Source: Caloranaerobacter ferrireducens (GTDB lineage: Bacteria > Bacillota > Clostridia > Tissierellales > Thermohalobacteraceae). From it: a stretch of DNA of 64,000 nt. Numbering within the stretch: position 1 is the first letter of the stretch; each line of letters opens with the position of its first letter. Location: NCBI RefSeq assembly GCF_001730685.1, contig NZ_MDJR01000004.1, positions 1-64,000 on the forward strand, in the 5' to 3' direction. The notes under the pieces are model-generated. The model was given only the letters and a program-made list of their open reading frames with translations. It did not search any database and was not told the DNA's origin. Positions 20,326 through 28,632 of this stretch are shown here, piece after piece. The position numbers and the translations under genes are program-made.

Positions 20326-22514
20326 TACTCCACCACTTCTATCGGTGCAAAGCTAAGCATAAGTTTCTTAACGCCCTTACTTGCAAATGCAACTGCTATT
20401 TCTTTATCTCCATCCTTCTCTTTAACTTGTACAACTGTACCTACACCCCACATTTTATGCTTCACTTTTGCTCCAGGTTTTATATCGTTTGAAGATAAGT
20501 TCGATTTACTGGTACTTTTCTCAACTATACCCGTGAAAAACTTGTTAGTATCTTTTTTTATCTTGCCTAATACTTTTACTGTTTTTTCATTTAAATTCTC
20601 CACCAACCATTCTGGTATCTCTTTTACAAATCTTGATACAGTATTATACATAGTATGTCCATATAAAGTCCTTACATCGGCATAAGTTAAATATAAGATT
20701 TTCTTTGCCCTAGTAATACCAACATAGCATAGTCTTCTTTCTTCTTCTAGTTCTTCATCACTGTTAAGTGCTCTTGAAAGTGGAAAAATTCCTTCCTCCA
20801 TTCCAGCTAAAAATACTACCGGAAACTCCAAACCCTTAGCACTGTGCAATGTCATAAGTAAAACAGCATTTCCCTCATCTTCTACACTGTCAATATCTGA
20901 AAGCAGTGAAATATTTGCTAAAAATTCTTCTAAAGTATTCTCTTCACTTTTTTGTTCAAAATCTATAGCTACAGAAATAAATTCTTTTATATTCTCTATT
21001 CTACTCTCTGCTTCCACTGTATTTTCCTTTTTTAGTTCCTCTATATATCCTATTGAATCTATAACATTTTCTATAAGGTCTCTTACTCCTAAAATTTCCT
21101 TCATAGCTATAAACTTATTTATTAGAGTAGTAAACTTATTTATATTAGCAATAGCTCTCTGTGATAATCCTGGGATATCCTCTGCATCTAAAATAGCGCT
21201 ATATAAACTTTCTCCTGTCTTTTGACAATATTCCTCAATCTTTTCAATAGTCTTACTACCAATTCCCCTTTTAGGTACATTGATTATCCTCTTTAAACTC
21301 ACATTGTCAACTGGATTTTGTATAAGCCTTAAATAAGCTATAATATCTTTTATTTCTTTTCTATCATAAAACTTAAGCCCCCCAACTATTTTATAAGGGA
21401 TATTCGATTTTATTAATGCTTCTTCTATAACACGTGATTGGGCATTTGTTCTATAAAGAACAGCAAAATCCGAAAATCTCAAACCTTCATTTTTAATATT
21501 TTCATTTATTTTACTTGCTATAAAATCAGCTTCATCATGCTCATTGTAACCACTATAAAGTTTTATTAAAGTACCTCCATCATTTTCAGTCCATAATTTT
21601 TTTGATTTTCTCCCATAATTGTTCTTTATTACATGATTAGCTGCTTCTAATATAGTTTTAGTAGAACGATAATTTTGCTCAAGCTTTATAACCTTTGTAT
21701 TCGGAAAATCCTTTTCAAATTCAAGTATATTTCTAATATCTGCCCCTCTCCATCCATAAATCGACTGGTCATCATCGCCCACTACACAAATATTCATATA
21801 TTTTCTAGACAATAATCTAATTAATTCATACTGTGCTTTATTTGTATCTTGATACTCATCTACTAAAATATATTTAAATCTTTCTTGATAATCATTTAAA
21901 ACATCTGGATTTTTTCTAAGTAAATCTATAGTCTTAAATATTAAGTCATCAAAATCTAATGCATTATTTTCTTTTAATTTCTTTTGATACAAACTATATA
22001 TTTCTGCCTTATTTCTTTCTCTAAAGTCACCATAGTTATCTCTCATGTATGTATCAGCATCTATAAGCTTATCTTTTTGAGAGCTTATAAAGTTTAAAAT
22101 AGCTTTAGGTTCATATAACTTTTCATTTAAATTAAGTTGTTTTATGCAATCTTTTATAAGAGTCTTCTGATCAGTTGTATCGAATATTACAAAATTTCTA
22201 CTATACCCTATTCTATCAATATTTCTTCTTAAAATTCTTACACATATTGAATGAAATGTTCCAATCCACATATTTTGAGCTTTTCCACCAATAAGTCCTT
22301 CTATTCGTTCCTTCATCTCATTAGCAGCTTTATTAGTAAAAGTTATTGCCAAAATATTCTCTGGATTTACCCCTTTTTCTTCTATTAGATATGCTATTCT
22401 ATGAGTTAAAACTCTCGTTTTCCCCGAACCTGCACCAGCTAGTACTAATAATGGTCCTTCTGTAGTTAATACCGCTTCTTTCTGTCTATCATTCAAAGTA
22501 TCTAAAGAAATCAT
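20325..22514 (-). CDS. pcrA: ATP-dependent DNA helicase PcrA (UvrD/Rep family)
   Basis: A superfamily-1A 3'-5' helicase for repair and rolling-circle replication, 729 residues from the ATG at 22514. That start follows GAGAGGAGA; an upstream ATG at 22538 has no site. Motifs: LNDRQKEAV (Q), AGAGSGKTRVL (I), TFTNKAANEMKER (Ia), VDEYQDTN (II), VGDDDQSIYGWRGAD (III), LEQNYRST (IV), LMTLHSAKGLEFPVVFL (V), ERRLCYVGITRAK (VI). The C-terminal tail (KPGAKVKHKMWGVGTVVQV) is the Tudor-like PcrA region that contacts RNA polymerase. Confidence 0.96.
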
Positions 22515-22618
22515 ATATTTATCTCCTCTCGATTTCATTCTTTTCTTCCTACTATTATATAAGAAAGTAATTTTTAATTGAAGATATGATATTAATATTA
22601 TTCAATTTTGATTTTTGG

Positions 22619-22652
22619 AAAAATAAAACCCCTACTCATAAAAGCAGAGGTA
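22619..22652 (-). terminator. Terminator of pdxST
   Basis: Stem ACCTCTGCT with AGTAGGGGT (wobble pairs included) around a short loop, followed on the minus strand by TTTTATTTTT. It lies just after the pdxT stop. Confidence 0.75.
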
Positions 22653-22663
22653 ATAAAACAAAA

Positions 22664-23245
22664 TTATAATTTTTCTGTAATTATATTAACAAAATATCTA
22701 TGGAATGATTCATCTCCCGTAAGTTCAGGATGAAATGAAGTTGCCAACATATTCTTTTCCCTTGCTGCAATAATCTTCCCTTCGTGCTTTGATAAAATTT
22801 CAACTCCTTCTCCAACCTTCTCAATGTAAGGTGCTCTAATGAAAACTAATGATATTGGTTTTGATGAAACTTGCGGTATTGTCTTTTCTATCATAAAACT
22901 ATCTATCTGACTACCATATGCATTTCTTTTCACTTCAATATCCATTACTCCTAAATGTACATAATCCTGCCCTGCAATTTTTTTTGCCAATAATATCATT
23001 CCTGCACACGTTCCCCATACAGGCATTCCTTTTTTTATTCTTTCCTTTAAAGGTAAAAATATATTAAAATCCTTCATAAGTTTCCCTATTGTCGTGCTTT
23101 CCCCTCCAGGAAGAATTAGACCATCTATCTCATTTATCTGTTTAGTATATTTAACCCTAATTGGCTTAATCCCTTCAATTTTCTTAAGCATTTCTATATG
23201 TTCAACTACAGAGCCTTGAAAATCAAGTACACCGACTTTAATCAT
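22664..23245 (-). CDS. pdxT: Pyridoxal 5'-phosphate synthase glutaminase subunit
   Basis: Supplies ammonia from glutamine to PdxS. 193 residues, class-I glutaminase: KVGVLDFQGSVVEHIEML, PGGESTTIGKLM, catalytic Cys in WGTCAGMILLA, and the His/Glu pair in ATSFHPELTGD. The ATG at 23245 is preferred over one at 23254 because AGAGG, at the pdxS end, lies 9 bases upstream; this leaves a 2-base gap to the pdxS stop. Confidence 0.95.
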   Translation of the reverse strand: MIKVGVLDFQGSVVEHIEMLKKIEGIKPIRVKYTKQINEIDGLILPGGESTTIGKLMKDFNIFLPLKERIKKGMPVWGTCAGMILLAKKIAGQDYVHLGVMDIEVKRNAYGSQIDSFMIEKTIPQVSSKPISLVFIRAPYIEKVGEGVEILSKHEGKIIAAREKNMLATSFHPELTGDESFHRYFVNIITEKL

Positions 23246-23247
23246 TA

Positions 23248-24120
23248 TTACCATCCTCTTTCAGCAAATTCTGTAGTCAATTTACTAATTTCTAATCCAT
23301 ACATAGGTTCTCCTAAATCTTCAGAGACTTCAGCAAGAATTTCAGGGTCATTATAATATGTGGTTGCTTTCACTATCGCTTTTGCTCTCTTTTCCGGATT
23401 AGAAGATTTAAAAATCCCAGAACCTACAAATACTCCATCACATCCTAACTGCATCATAAGAGCTGCATCTGCAGGAGTTGCAATTCCACCAGCTGCAAAG
23501 TTTACAACAGGTAGTCTTCCATGTTCAGCTACATATTCAACCAAATGATAAGGTGCCCCCATTTCTTTAGCAGCAGTCATAAGTTCTTCCTTAGGCATAA
23601 GTTTCAATTTCCTTATTTCTGATAACATCTGCCTCATATGCCTTACAGCTTCTACAACATTACCAGTTCCTGCTTCTCCTTTCGTTCTTATCATAGATGC
23701 TCCTTCAGCAATCCTTCGTAATGCCTCTCCTAAATTTCTAGCTCCACATACAAAAGGAACTTTAAACTGTTTTTTATTAATATGATACATCTCATCTGCT
23801 GGGGTTAAAACTTCACTTTCATCAATAAAGTCTATTCCTATCGCTTCTAGAATTTGAGCTTCAACAAAATGACCAATCCTTACCTTTGCCATAACTGGTA
23901 TTGATACTGCTTTTTTTATTTCTTTTATCATTTTAGGATCAGACATTCTTGCCACTCCACCCTGCTTTCTAATATCAGCAGGTACTCTCTCCAAAGCCAT
24001 GACTGCTACAGCCCCGGCTTTTTCAGCTATTCTGGCCTGTTCTGGATTGGTAACATCCATAATCACTCCACCCTTAAGCATTTGTGCAAGATTTTTATTT
24101 AGTTCATATCTTTTATTCAT
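23248..24120 (-). CDS. pdxS: Pyridoxal 5'-phosphate synthase lyase subunit
   Basis: Builds PLP from ribose 5-phosphate, glyceraldehyde 3-phosphate and ammonia in the DXP-independent route. 290 residues. Near the start are [18 protein letters not shown] and [11 protein letters not shown]; then [19 protein letters not shown] with an active-site lysine, [25 protein letters not shown], and [17 protein letters not shown] with the phosphate-binding loop. Confidence 0.97.
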   Translation of the reverse strand: MNKRYELNKNLAQMLKGGVIMDVTNPEQARIAEKAGAVAVMALERVPADIRKQGGVARMSDPKMIKEIKKAVSIPVMAKVRIGHFVEAQILEAIGIDFIDESEVLTPADEMYHINKKQFKVPFVCGARNLGEALRRIAEGASMIRTKGEAGTGNVVEAVRHMRQMLSEIRKLKLMPKEELMTAAKEMGAPYHLVEYVAEHGRLPVVNFAAGGIATPADAALMMQLGCDGVFVGSGIFKSSNPEKRAKAIVKATTYYNDPEILAEVSEDLGEPMYGLEISKLTTEFAERGW

Positions 24121-24223
24121 GCTATCTCCCCCTATACTTTATTAATTTTAAAAATCAATCAATATTGTATTGGTTGTTGTTTTGAAATTGTAATGCTATT
24201 GTATTGTTATATGATAACATTAC

Positions 24224-24258
24224 CAGTACAATTCTATTATGTCACAACAATTGTACTG
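24224..24258. promoter_or_regulatory. Inverted repeat, candidate operator
   Basis: CAGTACAATT (24224-24233) and AATTGTACTG (24249-24258) are perfect 10-base arms around a 15-base spacer. The repeat lies between the divergent pdxS and chemoreceptor-fusion genes, 12 bases before the latter's -35. Further ATTGTA words surround it. It could be a repressor site; the factor is unknown. Confidence 0.45.
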
Positions 24259-24270
24259 CGTCAATATTGT

Positions 24271-24299
24271 TTGAAAAATCAAAATCATTATTGTAAAAT
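24271..24299 (+). promoter_or_regulatory. Promoter of the chemoreceptor fusion gene
   Basis: TTGAAA (24271-24276), 17-bp spacer, TAAAAT (24294-24299): housekeeping-sigma type rather than the TAAA/GCCGATAA form of motility sigma-D genes. Confidence 0.6.
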
Positions 24300-24355
24300 T
24301 ATAGTGATAGCTTGTCCATTTATTAACTAAAATAACTAAAAGTGAGGTATCGGAA

Positions 24356-26830
24356 ATGTTTAAGAACCTACTGAGAAAAAAGCCAAAATCTTTAAGTTCG
24401 AACATTGAAAACAAAGTTATTCCAACTAATGATGAGAAAAAAGAAATAAATACAGATTACACAAGCCTATTAATACATAATCAAAAATGTACAATCGATA
24501 AAATTTCGAACAGAATAGATGAAACTGGATTTGCTACAGAAAACTTAATCGAAATAATAAATAATATTTCTAAAAATGTTGAAATACAAATGCAAGCTAT
24601 CGATAAAGTTGTAAACGAAATTGAAAGTTATTCTGCATTAACTGAAGAAGTTCAAGCTAGTACTATAAGTTCTCTTCAGATAGCAGAAGATACAAAAGAA
24701 GTTGCTAAAGAAGGTAACCAAGCTGTAAATAATTCTATTCAAGCAATGAATGAAATAAAAGTATCTGTTGATAACACTAAAAGCATTGTTGCAAATTTAA
24801 ATAAGCAGACAGCTCAAATAGATAATATGCTTAAAATAATAAAAGATATCGCTAATCAAACAAATCTATTAGCTTTAAATGCTGCAATAGAAGCTGCAAG
24901 AGCAGGAGAACATGGTCGTGGTTTTGCAGTAGTAGCAGAAGAAGTAAGAAAACTGGCTCAAAAAAGCGAAGAATCTGCTGAACAAATTTCTTCAATAATA
25001 CTAAAAATTAAAGATAGTATACAAGAAACTCTAAAAGCAATGAATGAAAGTGGTTTAAAAGTCAATAAAGGTGTAGATATTGCAAATAATACAATAACTG
25101 TTTTCAATAAAATAATTGAGTCAATAAATACAACTACTGAAGTGACTAACGAAATAACATCTGCAATTTCACAGCAGACTAGTAACTTAGAAGAGATTGT
25201 ATTTTCAGCTAAAGAAATGAATGACATATCTGAAAAAATCATAGCAATGATTGAAGTTGCTCTGATGAACGCACAGCACACAAAATCTTCAATTGAAATT
25301 TTGTCTAAAACATCAGAAAACCTTAACAGTATAACTGATAAAGTCCTTAACAATATTAAATTGGGCAATAGAAAAGAAACTAAACTAAAAACAGTTATGG
25401 GAAGAAGTTTAGATACATTAGACCCTGCTATTCCATTTGACCAAGATAGTTTAAAAATATTAGGCAATGTACATACTGGACTATTAACTTCAAGCGCTAC
25501 AACTGATGTATTACCTGGCATAGCTAAAAGCTGGTTTGTAAGTGAAGATAATCTTACTTGGACTTTTAATCTTAGAAAAGGTGCTAAATTTCATAATAGT
25601 CAAGAAGTTACCTCTGAAGACGTTAAATTTTCTCTTGAAAGAATATTAAGCCCAAAACTTAAATCTCCTAATGCATGGCTTTTATATCCTATTGATGGTG
25701 CTGAAGAATTTCACAATGGTGAAGTTAATCATGTTAGAGGTATAAAAGTCATAGACAGATACAGATTATCTATAACCTTAACAAAACCTTATAGTGGTTT
25801 TCTACTTAACTTATCTCAACCTTGTTGTGCAATTATAGAAAAGAATTCAGCACTTAACAATAAATTTGTAGGTTGCGGACCATATATGATCGAAGAAATG
25901 GATGATGAAAAGTACACATTAAAAGCTTTTGAAGGATATTTTGGTGGACAACCATATATAGATAAAATAGAAGTTTATCATAATGATAACAATCCTGTTG
26001 AAGGTTATATAAACAATAAATATGACTTCTTAATGCTCAATAACTCTGGTGTCAAAGAATTATTTGAAAACGGATTTAGTAGCGAAATTAAAGTAAAAGA
26101 TGTAATGACAACATTCTTTGCAGGTTTTAACTTAAAATCTAACTCAATTTTTGCTAAGGATAAAAATATAAGAAAAGCCATTAACCATGCTGTAAATAAA
26201 GAAAGAATAATCAACGAAGTAGTCAACGGACTTGCTTCTGAATCTAAGGGAGTATTCCCTCCAGCAATCCTAGATAATAGTCATCTTAAAGGATTTGAAT
26301 TTAATCCTAACCTATCCAGAAGGTTATTAAGAGAAAGTAATTATAACAATGAGAAGTTATTAATACTGGGATATGAAGGTGATAGCAATAATTCCAACAA
26401 TAAAATAATCGAACTTATTGTAGAAGACTTGAATAATGTAGGAATTAACTGCGAAATCATTAAAGTTCCTTCTAAAGAATATTTAAAAGCTGAAAACATG
26501 AATAAATGCCATTTATTCATTATGGGATGGATTGCTGATACTGGAGATCCTGACAACTATTTAGAACCTTTATTTAACCCTAAAGCTTATACTAACTTTA
26601 CTGGATATAATAATGAATATGTAACAAGGTTAATGGAAGAAGCTAAAGAAATTATAAATCCTGAAAGAAGAATTGAATTATACAAGACAATTCAAGACAA
26701 GATTATCGAAGATGTGCCATGGATATTCTTATATCACCCACAAACAGCTTATGTTCATAAAACACATATAAAAAATGTACAACTCAATCCATTAGGAAAA
26801 GTTAGATTTGAAGATATTATTTGTGAATAA
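24356..26830 (+). CDS. Soluble chemoreceptor signalling domain fused to a family-5 peptide-binding domain
   Basis: 824 residues with no signal peptide or membrane helix (it opens [15 protein letters not shown]). Residues about 50-335 are a methyl-accepting coiled coil. The kinase-contact tip (about 161-210) is essentially canonical: [20 protein letters not shown] then [20 protein letters not shown]. Residues about 345-820 are an SBP_bac_5 domain like Opp[85 protein letters not shown]. The binding domain would lie in the cytoplasm. GAGG stands 8 bases before the ATG. It likely senses an imported peptide-like ligand and signals to CheA; ligand unknown. Confidence 0.88.
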   Translation: MFKNLLRKKPKSLSSNIENKVIPTNDEKKEINTDYTSLLIHNQKCTIDKISNRIDETGFATENLIEIINNISKNVEIQMQAIDKVVNEIESYSALTEEVQASTISSLQIAEDTKEVAKEGNQAVNNSIQAMNEIKVSVDNTKSIVANLNKQTAQIDNMLKIIKDIANQTNLLALNAAIEAARAGEHGRGFAVVAEEVRKLAQKSEESAEQISSIILKIKDSIQETLKAMNESGLKVNKGVDIANNTITVFNKIIESINTTTEVTNEITSAISQQTSNLEEIVFSAKEMNDISEKIIAMIEVALMNAQHTKSSIEILSKTSENLNSITDKVLNNIKLGNRKETKLKTVMGRSLDTLDPAIPFDQDSLKILGNVHTGLLTSSATTDVLPGIAKSWFVSEDNLTWTFNLRKGAKFHNSQEVTSEDVKFSLERILSPKLKSPNAWLLYPIDGAEEFHNGEVNHVRGIKVIDRYRLSITLTKPYSGFLLNLSQPCCAIIEKNSALNNKFVGCGPYMIEEMDDEKYTLKAFEGYFGGQPYIDKIEVYHNDNNPVEGYINNKYDFLMLNNSGVKELFENGFSSEIKVKDVMTTFFAGFNLKSNSIFAKDKNIRKAINHAVNKERIINEVVNGLASESKGVFPPAILDNSHLKGFEFNPNLSRRLLRESNYNNEKLLILGYEGDSNNSNNKIIELIVEDLNNVGINCEIIKVPSKEYLKAENMNKCHLFIMGWIADTGDPDNYLEPLFNPKAYTNFTGYNNEYVTRLMEEAKEIINPERRIELYKTIQDKIIEDVPWIFLYHPQTAYVHKTHIKNVQLNPLGKVRFEDIICE

Positions 26831-26837
26831 TCGTAAG

Positions 26838-26877
26838 AAGACCTACACCAATATTAAGGTGTAGGTCTTAATTTTTA
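26838..26877 (+). terminator. Terminator of the chemoreceptor fusion gene
   Basis: Stem AAGACCTACACC/GGTGTAGGTCTT with loop AATATTAA, followed by AATTTTTAT. Nearly the same hairpin sequence occurs next to proC (48747-48770). Confidence 0.85.
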
Positions 26878-27582
26878 TATTTCCAATCCTTTTCTCTTCT
26901 TTAACCATCCAGGTATCAATGTTAGTATTACAAAGAAAATTGCTCCAATCCCAAGATACATTAAAGTCTTACCTATATTACCTTCTCCACTTACAATTGA
27001 GCCTCCCATGAAGGTAAAAGCTATAGCTCCTGGTATCATACATATCCATGAAACTAAAACATAAGTGCCAAACTTAATTTTAGTAAGTCCATAAGCATAG
27101 TTTTGAAGGTTAAAAGGAAATACAGGAACTAATCTAGTTATCATTAACATTCTCCATCCTTGTTTTTCAACACCTTCGTCTATCTTCTTAAATTGTTCAT
27201 TTCCTTCAACCCAACTTTCTACCATATCCCTAGCTGCATATCTAGCTACTAAAAATGCAGCTGAAGCACCTAAAGTAGATCCTATAGAAGCATATACAGC
27301 TCCCATTACAGGTCCAAAAGCTAAACCTGCTAATACAGCTATAGGTAATCCTGGAAGAAAGAATAAACATGCTACAATGTATAGAATTATATAAATTATA
27401 GGTCCAATGACTCCATAACTATTAATCCATGCTTTTAAATTTTGCATATTTTCAAGACTAATATATTCAAATAGTCCAAAATATTTCATAAGACCAATAA
27501 CAACCACTATAAGTCCAAGAGTAATAGCAAGTTTCACATAACTTTTCTTTTTATCTTGTTTTACTTCTTTTTTACTATCCAT
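26875..27582 (-). CDS. TVP38/TMEM64-family membrane protein
   Basis: A polytopic membrane protein of 235 residues with about five hydrophobic segments. The SNARE-associated/DedA-type core is visible: FLPGLPIAVLAGLAFGPVMG, IGSTLGASAAFLVARYAARD, and RLVPVFPFNLQNYAYGLTKI. E. coli relatives YdjX and YdjZ are encoded beside the ynjABCDE genes, whose homologues also occur in this neighbourhood. Transport role and substrate are unproven. Last gene of the oxidoreductase-rhodanese-TVP38 group. Confidence 0.88.
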   Translation of the reverse strand: MDSKKEVKQDKKKSYVKLAITLGLIVVVIGLMKYFGLFEYISLENMQNLKAWINSYGVIGPIIYIILYIVACLFFLPGLPIAVLAGLAFGPVMGAVYASIGSTLGASAAFLVARYAARDMVESWVEGNEQFKKIDEGVEKQGWRMLMITRLVPVFPFNLQNYAYGLTKIKFGTYVLVSWICMIPGAIAFTFMGGSIVSGEGNIGKTLMYLGIGAIFFVILTLIPGWLKKRKGLEI

Positions 27583-27602
27583 AACTACACCTCCATTTTT
27601 AA

Positions 27603-27631
27603 ATGTATAGGGAGCATTGCTCCCTATACAT
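27603..27631 (-). terminator. Intercistronic hairpin between rhodanese and TVP38 genes
   Basis: A 13-bp perfect stem, ATGTATAGGGAGC with GCTCCCTATACAT, and a 3-base loop, starting at the rhodanese stop. Only TTTAAAAA follows, so it may be a partial terminator or an mRNA-stabilising 3' hairpin. Confidence 0.5.
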
Positions 27632-28614
27632 TATTTAGGCTCTCCAGTTTCAATTGGTAGATCTTTATTATAACTCCATTCAATCCATGAACCATCATAG
27701 TTCTTAACATTTTCATATCCAAGTAATTGAGTTAAAACAAAAGTAGTATGAGCTGATCTTACTGCTGATTGGCAGTATGCTATTATAGTCTTATCAGGAG
27801 TAATTCCTTTTGACTCATAGATTTTCTTTAATTCTTCTACAGTTTTGAAAGTTTTGTCTTCACCTTCTCCAACATTAATAGCCTCTTTATATTCAATCCA
27901 AACACTTGTAGGTATTCTTCCTTTTCTATAAGCACCTTTCTTTAAAGTTTCACCTGTAAATTCTTTTATTGAACGAGTATCTAATATTATCACATTTGGA
28001 TCATTCATTGCAGCTTTAACATCTTCTAATGTAGCTAGCTTACTCTCATCTACTTTACCTTTAAATTTATATTCTTTTGGAGTAATCTCTGGCTTAGCAG
28101 TTGTTAATTCAAGTCCTGCAGCTTTCCATCCATCAATACCACCATCTATTAATGCCATTTTCTCATGACCATACATATCAAGTATCCACCATAGCCTAGC
28201 TGCATCATAATCTCCTTTTCCATCATACAACAATATGAATGTATCATTATCGATTCCTAAGCTACCTAATAATTTCTCTACTTTCTCCTTTTCTGCCCTC
28301 ATTCCACCAAATGGATAATTTTCGCTCTCATAGTCTGGTCTCCATATATTAACAGCACCAGGTATGTGACCTAATAAGTATTCTGGTGATTTTCTAATAT
28401 CGATAACAACAACATTTTTGTTATTATCAATTATTTCCTTAGCCTTAAGTGCACTTACTATAACTTCCGGATTTGCATATTCAGCATACTTACCTTCTTG
28501 TTTAATTAATTCGTCACTAGTTTTTACATTTGGTCCTTGGAAACCAAAGTACCAAACTAATACTCCAACTACAATTACAATTAACGCTATGCTTGTAACT
28601 TTTGCTTTACTCAT
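27631..28614 (-). CDS. Exported tandem-rhodanese sulfurtransferase
   Basis: 327 residues. An N-terminal hydrophobic segment (VTSIALIVIVVGVLVWYFGF) acts as signal or anchor, so the protein faces outside. Two rhodanese domains follow. The first (about 50-170) has VIDIRKSPEYLLGHIPGAVN but Asp-rich YDGKGDYDA where the cysteine loop should be, so it is structural. The second (about 190-325) carries the persulfide cysteine in AYCQSAVRSAHT. It likely transfers sulfane sulfur from thiosulfate or a thiol. The arrangement resembles thiosulfate sulfurtransferases such as YnjE. 18 bases after the oxidoreductase gene. Confidence 0.9.
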   Translation of the reverse strand: MSKAKVTSIALIVIVVGVLVWYFGFQGPNVKTSDELIKQEGKYAEYANPEVIVSALKAKEIIDNNKNVVVIDIRKSPEYLLGHIPGAVNIWRPDYESENYPFGGMRAEKEKVEKLLGSLGIDNDTFILLYDGKGDYDAARLWWILDMYGHEKMALIDGGIDGWKAAGLELTTAKPEITPKEYKFKGKVDESKLATLEDVKAAMNDPNVIILDTRSIKEFTGETLKKGAYRKGRIPTSVWIEYKEAINVGEGEDKTFKTVEELKKIYESKGITPDKTIIAYCQSAVRSAHTTFVLTQLLGYENVKNYDGSWIEWSYNKDLPIETGEPK

Positions 28615-28632
28615 TTCATTACCCCTTTCTAA

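Noticed and set aside
24220-24414. Minus-strand ORF of 64 codons upstream of the chemoreceptor fusion
   Set aside because: It overlaps the promoter, candidate operator and first codons of the well-supported plus-strand gene, and has no ribosome site.
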